64,000 nt of DNA from Owenia fusiformis (taxonomy: Eukaryota; Annelida; Polychaeta; Sabellida; Oweniidae), in assembly GCA_903813345.2 (NCBI GenBank), contig CAIIXF020000011.1, forward strand, positions 12,432,842-12,496,841, read 5' to 3'. Position 1 is the first letter of the stretch. Each line of letters begins with the position of its first letter. The position numbers were made by a program, and so were the translations under genes. A model generated the notes under the pieces. That model ran no database searches. It was not told where the DNA came from and saw nothing but the letters and a program-made list of their open reading frames with translations. Shown in pieces: positions 12,233 to 25,400 of this stretch.

Positions 12233-14601
12233 TTTCAAATTGAACTGAAACAATCAGCATCAAATACAGGAAACACGAATTACGAAATGAGGGATCAAGT
12301 TTTTCTCACTTTAGGCCCCCCTCACATAAGAACGAATCCACTAAACGCAGTCTTGCGAATAGGAATTGAGTAAAATCCGTTCCCATTAGTATGTACGTTG
12401 TACATCGTTGGGATGTTCGTATGTGTAAGTTTCCCCTCGGAAAGCTTCGGAAGCATGCGCAAAGATGTGCTTCAGTAAACATGTTGACGTTGCCAATCGC
12501 TAGAATTGTAATCGCAAGACTGCGTTTGGTTGATTCGTTCATATGGGAGGGGGCCTTTAGTTCCAAACATTGCAAACGCTTCAATTGCTGAAGAGAATCT
12601 ATATGCAAGATGTCCACTCCCTACGGACATATAGGACACTAGGAATTAGAATTCATAAAGCGACATCTATTTTTGAATACTTTAGTTAAATAACCATTTA
12701 TGAGGTTACATACAATATGTACGTATTTATAATGGTTGCATTATATTATGATATTTTACACGGTGTAGATATACGTACATTTTCTCAAATTACTCAGATT
12801 GAGCCATCTATAGCCCATAGGGTACTGCCCATAGCTATATATAATACAGCAATATTTCACCATAAAAGATCAAACTTGGAAGATGATAAAATATTCCATA
12901 TGAGATACCTCTAGTTATTTACATAACATATGGACACTGTTGCTATGAGTAACCACGATCGTACGTTTTTTGCAAGGAAATTCGATTCATCAAACCTACA
13001 AGATTCATGATGAAAAATAAATCTTTAAATGAATAAGCCCATGATATGGTAAATTGGCACGCAATCGTTCCCGATAGTTCAATTACTCCATACCATACTA
13101 TTGGACATACTTAAAACCGTTTGGGGTATATTTACTAACTTTGTGAACTTACTCGAACGGATAGGTCCTCCAGAACTTAGAGCATGCCAAAAACTTTCTG
13201 AACGAGTTGAATTTTCTGGGGACGTATTGAGAACGAAGTAATGTAATCTGTGATTACGAACTTCATGGACGTGCTCGGACGGGAAGGTGATATAGAAGAA
13301 TTTCAAATCATTTCAAAATTCGATGCATGGCGATCGAAAGAACGGCTGAGAACTAGTTTGGTGTGATAGGAGAGGGGGGGGGGGTTAGAATTCTCACCTT
13401 AAACAAAACGTCCCTTGAAAAATGATCATCTTCATTTTTGCTGATCCATGATCGTTCTTGCATATCTCTTATGTATGCCCAAAACCTTGTCATTCGGTTC
13501 CTTCTTTTTAACCATCTTTTTAGGACATATTTATTTCAACAAGATGTATTTTTAAGTAACAAAAAGAAACTGGAGAAGGGATAGCCATTTTGCTTTAGTG
13601 ACATAACCGTCCTTCCTTCAGTCGATGATTGTTTTAATTTTTCATGTGGACCTTTACCTACAACCAAGACATCTGAGGAAAACAATGGTAGGCTCACAGA
13701 TATCATATACGAAGTTTTTTAAATAGTAACGTAAACTCCCCTGAGTTTTTGTATTTTTGTGTAGAGCGTAAATAGAGATAATACATCCAAACATCCTCCA
13801 GCTAGTTCTTTGAATACAAATCTCGTTCATATCTTGTAGCTTTGTTGACGTTTCTTGCAAATATCGTGATTCCCTCTCCACGCATTCTGTACGTTTTACG
13901 CCGTTTAAATGATGTGTTCGACTTGATAAACTTGATAAAGAATTATTGAAGCTCATCAATGATGGACTATCTTGATATTAATCTTTAAGATTAAGAATAG
14001 AGAAGCATTAATGAGTAAGAGGGTTTTTGGGAGGATATTAACAATATATTGACAATCCCATGCACATGCAAGTTTTTTTTTTTTTATATACGGAAGTACA
14101 AACATGAGTAAAGATAAAAATGTAAATATGTCTTTATGTGTGCCAAAAATGTAACTTTATATAATATGATACATACGTCATACACATTATTTTTTCAAAC
14201 CGTATATGATATTACATTCGTAGCATATGCATGCTTATACTAAGATAAAATCCACTAAAATTAAAAAATATGGACAATCCTGTACATGTTTTCAAATGCA
14301 AAGAAACTTTATTTTATAATAAAAATTAATGTCAAAAATAAATGAAAATTAATGTCAAATAGTTCGAGCAATAGTCTGTATATTGATATCAAAAGAAAAA
14401 ATATGTGGCATTTATTGATGTTATGCTTATCTTAGTAAAACAATAAATCTTATGCTCCCTTGCAAAGCATTTTCAAAATGAATTTAGGTGTCTTGTTGTT
14501 CAAACTTGGAACTCGAGGTTTTTACCTAAGATACTTTTCAGAAAAATAGAGCATCGATTATTGCTTCTGGAATACCAAGTCAAGTCAAGTCAAGTAAATA
14601 A
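12233..14601. other. Convergent intergenic spacer, copy 2
   Basis: Repeats the content of 4150-6520: MITE at 12314-12555, foldback-family fragment ending near 13371, an 11-G run, a 13-T run and the CAAGT microsatellite. No gene recognised. Confidence 0.7.
12314..12555. mobile_element. MITE-like element with TIRs and TTTA flanks (copy 2)
   Basis: Duplicate of the element at 4231-4472, carried along by the segmental duplication rather than by an independent insertion. Confidence 0.75.
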
Positions 14602-17600
14602 TTACTGGCAAATGTCACTTGCTAGGAGTTCATCGATTCGTTTCCCTTTTAGTCGTTCAGGTGTTTTACAAGTTGCATCATATCCATTCACATGTGCTAG
14701 CCATCTATGGCCATCCAAAGGGCGAGGTCCTTTAAGTGTCTGTATATAAATAGTAAACTGTCTCATTGGTTCTGTACATGAGCAATCCCATGGGTTACCA
14801 CTGAGATCGCTGAAATATACGAGAAATTACAGGAATATGTGGCAAGAATCTGAAGACAGACAAGGCATTGGCAAGGAAAATGAGAGGGGAGAAGTAGTGC
14901 CGTAGGACTTCATTATTATTGTTTCGATATAAACATCTGAAATGCCACTATTCATTGATATAACTGCCTCATATTATCGAACATGTTTTAGAAAATTACT
15001 TTGCTGAACCAACACTTATTAGGGAAGTGGGATCACTAGTTAAAGTTACAGTATGGAGCATAGAAACACAATGTTAGACCTTATGAAGGTTTATGCTTAC
15101 ATTGCTTGCAGTTTTGGGATTCCCTTCAAAGTTTGTAGCATGTTTGCATCAACTGTCCTTATATTGTTTTGACGTAAATACCTACAAAGTAAAAAAAATA
15201 TCATGTACGGTATAATTTTTGTATTGCTTCATTTGTTTTGGCTTAAATTATATAAGCAGGTTTGTACAGGGTGGGACAAAAACGTCAACATTTGTATTTG
15301 GCAATACGCTTTTTGAATAATTCATTTATTTTAAAAATATGTTTTGATGGATATGTTGGAAGCACTTTCAATTCTCAATTGTATCTAAAATTGGAAAAAT
15401 AAATGTTCATGGATTCAGAATAAAAAAAGCTAGCCGAAATATACAGGAAATATACAGTTATGAGCATACTATCGATTGATTACTGATTGTTTACGTCTCT
15501 AGTACCAGATCGACATCCTATACATCATGTCAGAGAAACACATATGGTACGTAGGATGTTAAGCATATTCTGCAGGTTTATAGAACATATAAAACTTTAA
15601 CGACGAAATGTTACATGTATTTTGGAATTAACACCTTCAGAAAATGGCTCTCGGACAGTAGCAGTACTTTAATATCGACTTTTGGTTATTATGTCACCAC
15701 CAAAAAGTGGTGGCATATTGTTATGGTCTCCATTTTTGACGGTGGTTGGTGGTTGGTGATCGGCGATGGGCGTCTGTAGCAAATTGTAATGTTACAAAAG
15801 TTCTCAAAAGTTTTAATTATCACCAAAGGCATTGCCATTTGGAGTGGCTTCACGAAATCCTGAAACCGGAAGTGTTTATTTTTTCACCGATGTTTAGAAT
15901 TTAGACCCTAAGAAAATAATTGAGCGATTTGCAGAACATGTTTTCATAAAGAGAAGTAATTCTCTTAATTCAATACGATATCGGTGGAAATGTCTGCGAG
16001 GGGGGGGGGCTGTTGGTTTTCTTTGTGAAGAGGCAAATTGATATTATTACAAATAAAAATCCACAAAGGATTATTGACCTTGTTTTTATATACACTGGTG
16101 ATCCACTCGATTACGTTGTATATCGAAAATGTCGGATGTAAATTTTTTTCTTTTCTTAATTCACGCGTTGTAGGTAGATTCCAAAGACATTTCATCGCAC
16201 AGTACATTTTCTTAAACATATTATGCTGATACACGTTTGTGAATAAAATGTCGTGGAAATTCAGCCTACAATGCGTGAAATAAGGAAAAGAGGAAATCTT
16301 ACATTCGAGGTTACGACATTTAGTTACCGAAACGAGAGTAAGCTTAATCGAGTGGATCAACAGTGATGTAGCTAAAACAGTAGAAAATGCAAATGTGATT
16401 ATTGTTGCTTATACAGGGTATTCCAACGTGCTTTATTTCACGAAAATCGAGCCACTGTTGACTATTTTATGAATTTTATAGGTAAAAATACATTTAGTCG
16501 GCAAGAATTCGCAACTTACAACAAAATGTCAATAATTTACACCTCTAGGTCACGTTGACCTCGATTTGACCTTTGTTGACGTACAACTTTTGAAAAAAAC
16601 AATACTTTGTCGGAGGGGTATTTGAATAAGGCTTTCAACAATACCATATCAATATTATTGACATTACATATGTAGTTTTCAATCGCCAGGGGTCCAAATG
16701 ACCCCTTACGACTTCGTGATCTAAAAAAGATATTTCAGACCTTAGGTTAATCGATAGGTGTATGTTTTATTAATGTAATGATCAGCAGGGGTCTTCAAGA
16801 TGCTGTATACAGTCCCAGGAACATTTTCTAATGGCCCATGCTGATCTATCTAAACATTTATTTGGCAATTATATATACAATGGAATTATAACATTGTCCA
16901 TTGATTCATAAAATTCAAAGTCAATTCTTTTCTCAAGATCTTGACGGTGCATTCTCATAAATATAACCATAAATACTTTTGTATTCCCATAGAATATAAT
17001 CACTGGTACTAGTTTTAGAATAAAAAATCAAAAAATCTGTGTTGTGCATTTTTTAAATTGAAAAAAGTTGGTTATTTTTTTTAGAAATTTCGAATATAAT
17101 CGTTCTAATTTTCACATATGTTGATATGCATCCGGATATCCTTCACCCAAATGTTCAAGAAAATCTGTGTTAAAGCGATACAAAAAAACAACTTACAATG
17201 CCTTAAGTTTCGTCATTTTACCAATCTCCTGGCCAAATGTTGAGATTTGGTTCCCAGATAAGGACCTATAAAAGACATGCCAAAGGTCAAGAAGAAAAAA
17301 TATCAATAAAGCTTTATCTATAGAATGTACGCTCGAAGCATATTAGTAGCGCTAACCAGGATCAATTCAAACATGCCATATGTGTCTAGCCAATCGGCTT
17401 AAAGCAGCATATCAGCGTGTTAATTTATTGATATATGCATCCAAATGATTTTGCTGTGCATTTAATTTTTGATAAATGCACGGACTGAGCAGTACTATTC
17501 TTTAAAAAGGGGTGACAGCATATCATCAATGTGTTCATAACAGTCAATGCTATGATTTTCCAACGAAGTTTTCATGATTTCTCTGCTTCAAATTAAATAT

Positions 17601-20600
17601 TTCATTTCCTATACTATTTTGAAATATACAAATCTTTCTCAAATATAATTTTTAACCCAATATCCCTTTTTAGTATTTCTAATAATAAACGTGTCCAAAA
17701 ACATATAACATTTAATTATAATTTCCTCAAAGACAACAATTAGGTGTAAATGATGAACTATTATACTTCATCATTGACCAGAGTCCTTTGAATTGCGATA
17801 AAGAATCATGTATCGTTCCGCTGGCGGATCTGGAGAGGGGTGGGTGAGGGGGAGCAGGGACCAACCCTCCTTGGGTGGGCCCAGAAAAAGTTGTACCCGA
17901 AAAATTTGGGTCCTAAAATTGTTAAGGGGTCCAATTTATAGGCCAAATTATCAAGACAAATATGGACCTTTTTTCAAAATTTGGGCTGACGTTTTCGTTT
18001 AAGGGGCCCAATTTCTGTACTGAAAAGATAGCATCTTGTCAGTATAGAATCACTTATTGGATATTTTTGGTTTAAGCAACATTAACTTCTCATTTAGATA
18101 TAAACTTAAAAACTATGTAACTTACTATCAAAATTCTAAATTATATAAAAACCATCAACATAAGTTGAGAACCAGGATGCAATCAATATAATTATCATCG
18201 TAGAGTAGGATTAATCCTGAACATTAAATAAACATGGAACAAAATAGTTCAAATATCGTGCGTGGGCGCCACAGTTCAACGATATTTTCATTGTAAGGAA
18301 AGGTAGCATGGATTCTGGTTTCATAACTGTTACCATAACATGCATTTCCAGTTACCTTCCCTCAAACGGTGGAGCTTTAAACTGTTGCGCCTACAAACAA
18401 ATCATGAAGATATTATCGAGAAAGTTATTCCAAAATCAGTAGGTGGCATTTTTAGTGTCAACCTGTATAAATGCGTCAAACGCAAACGATTGAAACAAAT
18501 CATCTTCATTTGATCATTGGTAGATTATTTACACGTGGACTATTCAGGCCCCGCTGACATCGCGAGCAATGAGCTCATGTTAGAAGCGGGCCTTGAGAGA
18601 TATATTAAAATTGAAATAGAAACTTTTCTATGAAACTTTAGTAAGTGAAACTCAGTTCAACTTTATTTCAAAGTACAATGGCTATTTCAATTACAGTGCA
18701 ACGGCGTCTTCGACTATATTTTATCATATCTCTCAAGGCCCCGCTTCTAGCATTGGCTCATTGCTCGTGATGTCAGCGGGGACTTGCTCGCAATATACGG
18801 GGCCTGGATAGTCACAGTGATTTACCAATACAATTTTTACTTCACTTTTTCCTACAAAGTGAGGTTTACATGACAAGGTAAAATGTAACAAACGAAATGT
18901 TTGTAACTGATAATATTTTTGCCCATAAAGACAACAAACAATACAATATTATAAATTGCATTGTTTCATAGGATGGAGGTTAAATCTCGGTTATATAAAT
19001 AGACAAACAGTCAGGGACAAATAAACATAACATACTTACAGGTCTGTTGTCATATGTGGGATATTAGATGGCACATTGGTGAGTGCTAGTTCATCACAGG
19101 CTGTGTGATACAGGTCGGGACCGAACCATTTGGCCTCTGGCTTGTAGCAGTTGCATCCGTTTGGGCAGACTTGAGCTGCAGAGTACATATAAATATTTTC
19201 TTTTTATTTATAGAAAGGATATATTAAATATCGTACTATAACATTAACGGAAAGTGGGAATATGAGTTAATCGAAATCTGATGAATAAATGTTGAGAGCA
19301 CTTATTATTTATAATAGTCGGGCAAGCTGAATACTTGTATTTGCTTTTATTGTACAGGCCGCCTGGCGGGTCAAAGACTGCCGTCCATTTTCATCTCTTC
19401 AAAAAGAACAAAATAAAAATCGACATTTCTCGACAACCTATTATTACTAATCTAGTACTACCATTTTGTCAATTGATGGATTCAGAATTCAGATCAATCC
19501 GTGCAAGAATTCAGTGCTAGCAGTAACACCACACAACAGAAATATGACATACTCACCAGTGCAAGAGTTCAGTGATAACAGTAACACCACACAACAGTGA
19601 ATATAGCATACTCACCAGTGCAAGAGTTCAGTGCCAACAGTAACACCACACAACAGTAAATATGGCATACTCACCAGTGCAAGAATTCAGTGCTAACAGT
19701 AACACCACACAACAGTGAATATGGCATACTCACCAGTGCAAAACTTCAGTGCTAACAGTAACACCACACAACAGTGAATATGGCATAATCACCAGTGCAA
19801 GAATTCAGTGCTAACAGTAACACCACACAACAGTGAATATGGCATATAGTGCAAGAATTCAGTGCTAAAAGTAACACCACACAACAGTGAATATGGCATA
19901 TAGTGCAAGAATTCAGTGCTAAAAGTAACACCACACAACAGTAAATATGACATACTCACCAGTGCAAGAATTCAGTGCTAACAGTAACACCACACAACAG
20001 TGAATATGGCATACTCACCAGTGCAAGAATTCAGTGCTAGCAGTAACACCACACAACAGTGAATATGGCATACTCACCAGTGCAAGAATTCAGTGTTAAC
20101 AGTAACACCACACAACAGTGAATATGGCATACTCACCAGTGCAAGAATTCAGTGCTAACAGTAACACCACACAACAGTGAATATGGCATACTCACCAGTG
20201 CAAGAATTCAGTGCTAACAGTAACACCACACAACAGTAAATATGGCATACTCACCAGTGCAAGAATTCAGTGCAAGCAGTCACACCACACAATAGTGAAT
20301 ATGGCATACTCACCAGTGCAAGAATTCAGTGCTAACAGTAACACCACACAACAGTGAATATGGCATACTCACCAGTGCAAGAATTCAGTGCTAACAGTAA
20401 CACCACACAACAGTGAATATGGCATAATCACCAGTGCAAGAATTCAGTGCTAACAGTAACACCACACAACAGTGAATATGGCATATAGTGCAAGAATTCA
20501 GTGCTAAAAGTAACACCACACAACAGTGAATATGGCATACTCACCAGTGCAAGAATTCAGTGCTAACGGTAACACCACACAACAGTAAATATGACATACT

Positions 20601-20877
20601 CACCAATGCAAGAATTCAGTGATAACAGTAACACCACACAACAGTAAATATGGCATACTCACCAGTGCAAGAATTCAGTGCTAACGGTAACACCACACAA
20701 CAGTAAATATGACATACTCACCAATGCAAGAATTCAGTGATAACAGTAACACCACACAACAGTAAATATGGCATAGTCACCATTAGCAGTAAAAAAAACA
20801 GAAAATATGCCGTACTCACCAGTGCAAGAATTCAGTGCTAACAGTAACACCACACAACAATAAATATGCCACTTCAT
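14602..20877 (-). CDS. Small secreted LRRNT-LRR-LRRCT protein, complete four-exon gene
   Basis: Four minus-strand exons join in frame: 20877-20820 (signal peptide), 19175-19040 (LRRNT), 15181-15101 (LRR) and 14809-14602 (LRRCT, stop TAA). All junctions are phase-consistent with good GT-AG sites (GTGAGT, GTAAGT, GTAAGC donors). The product is about 160 residues. Signal: MKWHIYCCVVLLLALNSCTA. LRRNT: CPNGCNCY with a fourth Cys in HTACDEL. A single LRR with LYLRQNNI, then LQAIDLSGNPWDCSC and the remaining LRRCT cysteines (DATC, DIC). No transmembrane segment or GPI tail is visible, so it is probably secreted. The architecture resembles the one-repeat cores of GPIb-beta and GPIX and germline VLR modules, but homology is not shown. 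Exons 3 and 4 lie in the duplicated segment (copy 2). Intron 1 is filled with a minisatellite made from the signal exon; intron 2 is about 3.9 kb and holds a MITE. Confidence 0.88.
16093..16365. mobile_element. Imperfect foldback (MITE-like) element, copy 2
   Basis: Duplicate of 8012-8284, lying inside intron 2 of the intact LRR gene. Confidence 0.65.
17502..18531. other. Intron 2 of the LRR gene, part unique to this side
   Basis: AT-rich sequence without exons. Around 17810-18010 lies a G-rich piece (GCTGGCGGATCTGG...) that resembles the terminus of the MITE at 52916-53058, so it is probably a related transposon remnant. Confidence 0.5.
18532..18819. mobile_element. Palindromic MITE with CAC...GTG ends and 5-bp ATTTA target duplication
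   Basis: The ends CACGTGGACTATTCAGG (left) and CACTGTGACTATCCAGG (right, complemented) begin long inverted repeats continuing through GCCCCGCTGACATC and GAGCAATGAGC. ATTTA flanks both sides (18527-18531, 18820-18824). The element is 288 bp and non-coding. The right terminal heptamer CACTGTG fits the CACWRTG terminus, and the 5-bp duplication fits the Transib/RAG-type superfamily, but the left heptamer is altered, so the class is an inference. Confidence 0.7.
19500..20813. repeat. 59-bp minisatellite derived from the LRR gene's signal-peptide exon and splice donor
   Basis: About 22 head-to-tail units of 59 bp (a few shortened to about 52-54 bp), core plus-strand text ACTCACCAGTGCAAGAATTC. Read on the minus strand, each unit carries the second half of the signal-peptide exon (the VVLLLALNSCT coding stretch), most followed by the GTGAGT donor. 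Units near 19786 and 20425 have a weakened donor, and units near 19847, 19900 and 20486 have lost it. The copies lack the ATG of the true exon. The array sits in intron 1 directly next to the parent exon. Confidence 0.93.
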
Positions 20878-20929
20878 GTCAGTCTGATAATTATAACATT
20901 CTATAGAGTTAGAGTCGAAAGCGCCAGAT
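20820..20929 (-). other. Signal-peptide exon of the LRR gene, with a 5' UTR part
   Basis: The minus-strand exon probably starts after an acceptor-like TTTTTCAG at 20930-20937, so an earlier non-coding exon is likely. The start codon is at 20877-20875; 58 coding nt end in phase 1 before GTGAGT. It is the source unit of the adjacent 59-bp repeat array. Confidence 0.8.
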
Positions 20930-22432
20930 CTGAAAAATATACAGATAAGTGTTTCAGTGTATGAATAGATAGTAGCCCACTGAGACAAAATGGTGAATTA
21001 TGTATTTGCGTCACTCATACTATGAATGCCTATAATATCAACAAATTAAGAGATGTTCCTGAAATATGTTTTTTGTATGTCAGAATTTCACTTTAGTTTT
21101 CAAATATGTAATCAGATTTTGATAATACTGAAAATTAAAAAAGTTAATAAAGAAAAAGTGACCATTGAACAATTCTGTCCGGGCTACTATGATATGTATT
21201 ATCACTCTACTATACCTAACCCCTAGAAGTGCATAAGATATTCTCTTTGTCTAATTGTATTGTTTAGTATATTTTTAAAGGACCTTATTAACATCTAACA
21301 GTCATCCAATAAACCATTCATAAGCAGCAGACACATAAAAACAAATAACATAATCATTCCTGATAAGCCAAATGGGTTGCTCATGAACACCACATGCAAG
21401 GTATAGTAGAGTGATTATGGACTTTAGAAAAAATCATACGTACATGGAAAAGAGCAGATGTAGTACATACATGTTGGCAAATGACATTCATTACTGAGAA
21501 TAGACCTTCAGTTCTTCTGTAACTTTGACACCAATACATTTGGTACAGAACGAATAGAACCCAACATGACTACGGTATATACTTACTTGTTTACGCAGAG
21601 CATATTACATCCATATTGCTGCACTATTTTTCATTACTACTGTTTACTAGCACTGTATATTGTGAATGAATTATTGGATGCTTATGCTTCAGACGGTTCA
21701 CCTTGATGTTTGTTTTCTCTTAAAGCACACATAAATAAAACCCGAACTTGTATAGGATAACATTATAATCGTCATGAACTGATATATGTTAGCATATCCA
21801 TGTTACCAGTCCTCTAACTATATGACCGTTTTGTAACTAACACGGCGGTCCTGTTTACAACCGTCGGTTACTCATTAACCGAATTCAACATAAATTTGAT
21901 GAAAATCTCATTTTGTGATCATAAGAAATACACTTCATATATGACGAATATCGGTTGAAAAATGAAGTACAGCCAGGCAATGGAAATAAATAATTTACGA
22001 CACCTGTAAATGAACTGAAAGTCTATATTGAACCCGCAGATTATTCTATTCGAGTTATTCCATGTTATCGTTATCAGCGTAAACTCAGATGTAGCTGCAT
22101 TGTTACCATATTGAAGGTACGTTCATTTCATAATACATCAGCCTCTGGGGGAGGGGGGGGGGTGGGTACGGAAGTGATCACATTTAAGTTATGCAACTGG
22201 CTAGTATATTCCTTGAAAATACGTAGGTCTAATTAAGAAAGGGCATTATGTAACTACAGAATCATGATTTCTTCGTTTATTAATGATCACTGAGGCTGTT
22301 TACTGACATAAACATAAACATTTGCTTCACACCCCCATTCGTATATGATGTTTTAATATGCTTCTGAAGTTCACTTACCTATTTTATGGCCATTATTACC
22401 CAGTATATTTTCAACACCCCGGAAGAAGAGTG
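20930..22432. other. Spacer between two divergently transcribed genes
   Basis: No gene recognised. The LRR gene starts leftward and the GH27 gene starts rightward from this interval, so both promoters may lie here. A G-rich run is at 22147-22166. No TATA or initiator could be assigned with confidence. Confidence 0.5.
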
Positions 22433-25400
22433 ATGTCATCATACAAAGATAGCGACCATTTTGATACGAATCTAGCCTACCAGAGAAGGAAACATAGTCC
22501 GAGATGCCTCATCATCACTGGTGTGATAGTTACTATTGTTGTCATAGCAGCGGTTGTGGTTGGTGTGGTATTTGCTGTTCTGCCACACACTGCAACATCA
22601 GGTAGGGTTGCCAATTTGCTTAAATATGTGGCAAATAGGACTATTTATTTGAATAGGGTGACACAGGGAATGTAATCCCTTGTTTTGGAATATTAATGAT
22701 GTTCTCAATAATTAATGCGATTGAATATTCCATAAAATGCCACGCAGGTTTTTGGAAACAATTTCAGACTTATAAACAATTTTCAGGTTAAACCTTTTTC
22801 TGAATTCGGTATCGAGAGCAAAATCATCAACATACTTTTCCAATGACGTTGAAATCATTTTCATGACCGAGAGGGTCACATTTATTCCGATTCATCGGCC
22901 GGCGCCCTGTGTAATAGATCAACATTTTTGAAAAAGCATATTGATGGGTCCATTGTTTCTTTAATATCACTTAGTCTGATTAACTTAACTATCATTCTAA
23001 ATACTTTTTTTGGATATAATGAACGAATCTAAAATATATCCAAAATATAATATATAATCGCCTGAAATTGCTTGCGATAAACATACGTGACTCTTTATTT
23101 GATTTCCTCCTGAGGGGGAGTCATTACTTATTAAAAATGAAACCATGGGCTGGTGGTTTTTACGAGAACAGTCCATCCCACACCATTATGCACCCTTTAG
23201 TATATGATGAACACCAGTAAAAATGCTTCGACGAGTACTGACAGTAGTAGGTTTGTTGGTACCGATTCCAATATATAGCGTGGTTCTGTGCTTTTATCTT
23301 CGCTCAATTTGAGCAAAACTATTTGTCGTAAAATTGCTTCCAGTGGTGACTGCTGCAACACCTCCTATGGGCTGGAACACTTGGAACCGATTCAAATGCA
23401 GCTTTACGGAGAACATAGTGAGGGAAACTGTCAATAGAATGCTTGAATTGCGTCTTGTCAGACTTGGGTACAACCATATAGTGCTAGACGGTAAGTGAGT
23501 CTTTAGAAAAGGATGGTGGAAACTGGAATAAAGTGTGGAGTAGAAAACGACCACACTTCTGCAATTGTTCATTCGAGCCCACCAAAGTTTGTCTTTCAAT
23601 GTATTCATGAACTCAGGTTTTCGTTTTTGGTCCGATTTAAACTTACAATTCTAAGAAAACCATCGTTTGCTCGTAGATGGAAAATGACTTGCAATCAAAT
23701 CGTAAGTAACGACGGGTCCAAAAACTGACATCGGTTTTATTCAATAATATTGTATTGTATTGAATATTGTTTACCACCAATGAAGGTGAGTAATTCCTCT
23801 TGGGTATATCCCGTATATATACGGTCGTAATTAACGTAATTAGCCTGGAAGATAGACCCAGAAACTCCTCCTCAAAGGAGCCCTGTATTATTTTATGTAC
23901 ACCCGGCCACACATAGACATACCAGTACACATCATAGCCTTTTGTACGAGTTGTAGACCACTCTATTCTATACTGATAAATATTACTGAAATATACTGAA
24001 TATTCCATTATTATGATCGGACAGACATACACATTAGGAATTTTTGATGGATTATTGTTAAATGTATAGTCCAGCAAAAAACATTCTTTTGCAGAATGTT
24101 GGCAATATAAACGGAACTCCTCCGGTCATATCCAACCGGATCCTTTAAGGCTGCCTAATGGGGCAACGGGGATGAAGACGTTAGCAGATTATCTGAACAG
24201 CAGGGGTCTAAAGTTGGGTCTCTCCACCAGTGTTGGAACCCTAACCTGCTTTAGGAGGCCCGGTAGCTATAGCAAGGAGGTTAGTAGGGACATGGTCTTT
24301 CTACATGTTCAATATAAATACGTGTAACAATATGATGGGAAATCACTGGGTAGTAATTAAAAAACCATATAGTTATTTACAAATGTATATAGTACCCAGA
24401 CCATTTATAATGTAGCATTTGTCTAATTTGTGACCCGTAGGCATATGGCTTTTATCGAAGTTATGACACGTTTCCATATTGGTTACAGACTATAGATGCT
24501 GCAACCTACAAAAGTTGGTCAGTGGACTATGTTAAAAGTGCAGATTGCTTTACTCATCCGGGAACTTATTCTTACAACAATTACATCGCCATGTCACGTG
24601 CCCTTAGACAGACAAATCAGAACATTGCATTCTCTGTTGGTCCGACTATTAGTGCTCAGGGTGCTAAAGACATTGCTATCGCAAGGCAAGTTGGAAATGA
24701 CAATGTGGATGATTTTGACCTGATGTTGTCGATTGTTGATCGACTTGTGGAGGAAGGTTTGGCCAGAGAAGCTGGAACTGGATTTTGGAACGACCTTGGA
24801 ATGTTACAAGTTGGAAATGGAAAGATGTCCACCAGTGAATACAGGATACATATGTCACTTTGGTCTGCCTTGAAATCTCCATTATTTCTCGGAAACGATC
24901 TCCGAACCATGTCTCAAGCGGTCGAAGATATTATACAAAATTCAGACATAATTGCTATAAACCAAGATCCCCTTGGAATATCAGCTAATTTGATATACAG
25001 TGAAATACCATTTGATGGAATATCTAAAGTACAAATTGTTTCAAAGATGTGTGCATCGACGACATTTTCTCAGAATTTTTTATTCGATTCACTGCGGAAA
25101 CGAATCCATTATTATCCCGATTCATCGAAGTGTCTAACTATGGAGACTACGTACAGATATGTAACTCTACGCTCTTGCAAGAACGACACTATTGACGTTA
25201 ACCAACAGTGGTTCATCAATACGCAAACCGGAACTATCCATCAGGAAAACAACAGGGGGAACTGTATCACCACTAGTACCATTGCGAGATCACCTGCAAA
25301 GGTTCGGAGCTGTAACGAACGTAATAATACAGCAGAATATATTGGGCCAAATGAATGGTGGCATCCTTTTAATGATGTCTTCTACTTTGACGGGGATCTT

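Larger units (their letters stand above)
9432..17501. repeat. Tandem segmental duplication, copy 2 (8.07 kb)
   Basis: Second copy of the 1350-9420 segment. It ends at 17501, after which the sequence diverges (TTAAAAAGG versus CAGGTGCTCT at the copy 1 seam). The near-perfect identity over 8 kb means either a very recent duplication, gene conversion, or an assembly artefact such as an unmerged haplotype. Confidence 0.95.

Noticed and set aside
19752-19934. Repetitive open frame with VVLLLALNSCT repeats as a real protein
   Set aside because: The unit length of 59 is not a multiple of three, so the frame shifts between units; it reflects copied exon pieces, not a coding repeat.
19500-20870. CRISPR-like regularly repeated array
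   Set aside because: The 59-bp units are head to tail with no unique spacers, the host is eukaryotic, and the unit is explained by the signal-peptide exon.
6521-20929. A rearranging VLR-type receptor locus
   Set aside because: The gene splices directly to a complete protein, and the duplicated exons are identical products of one large duplication; there is no set of diverse LRR cassettes.
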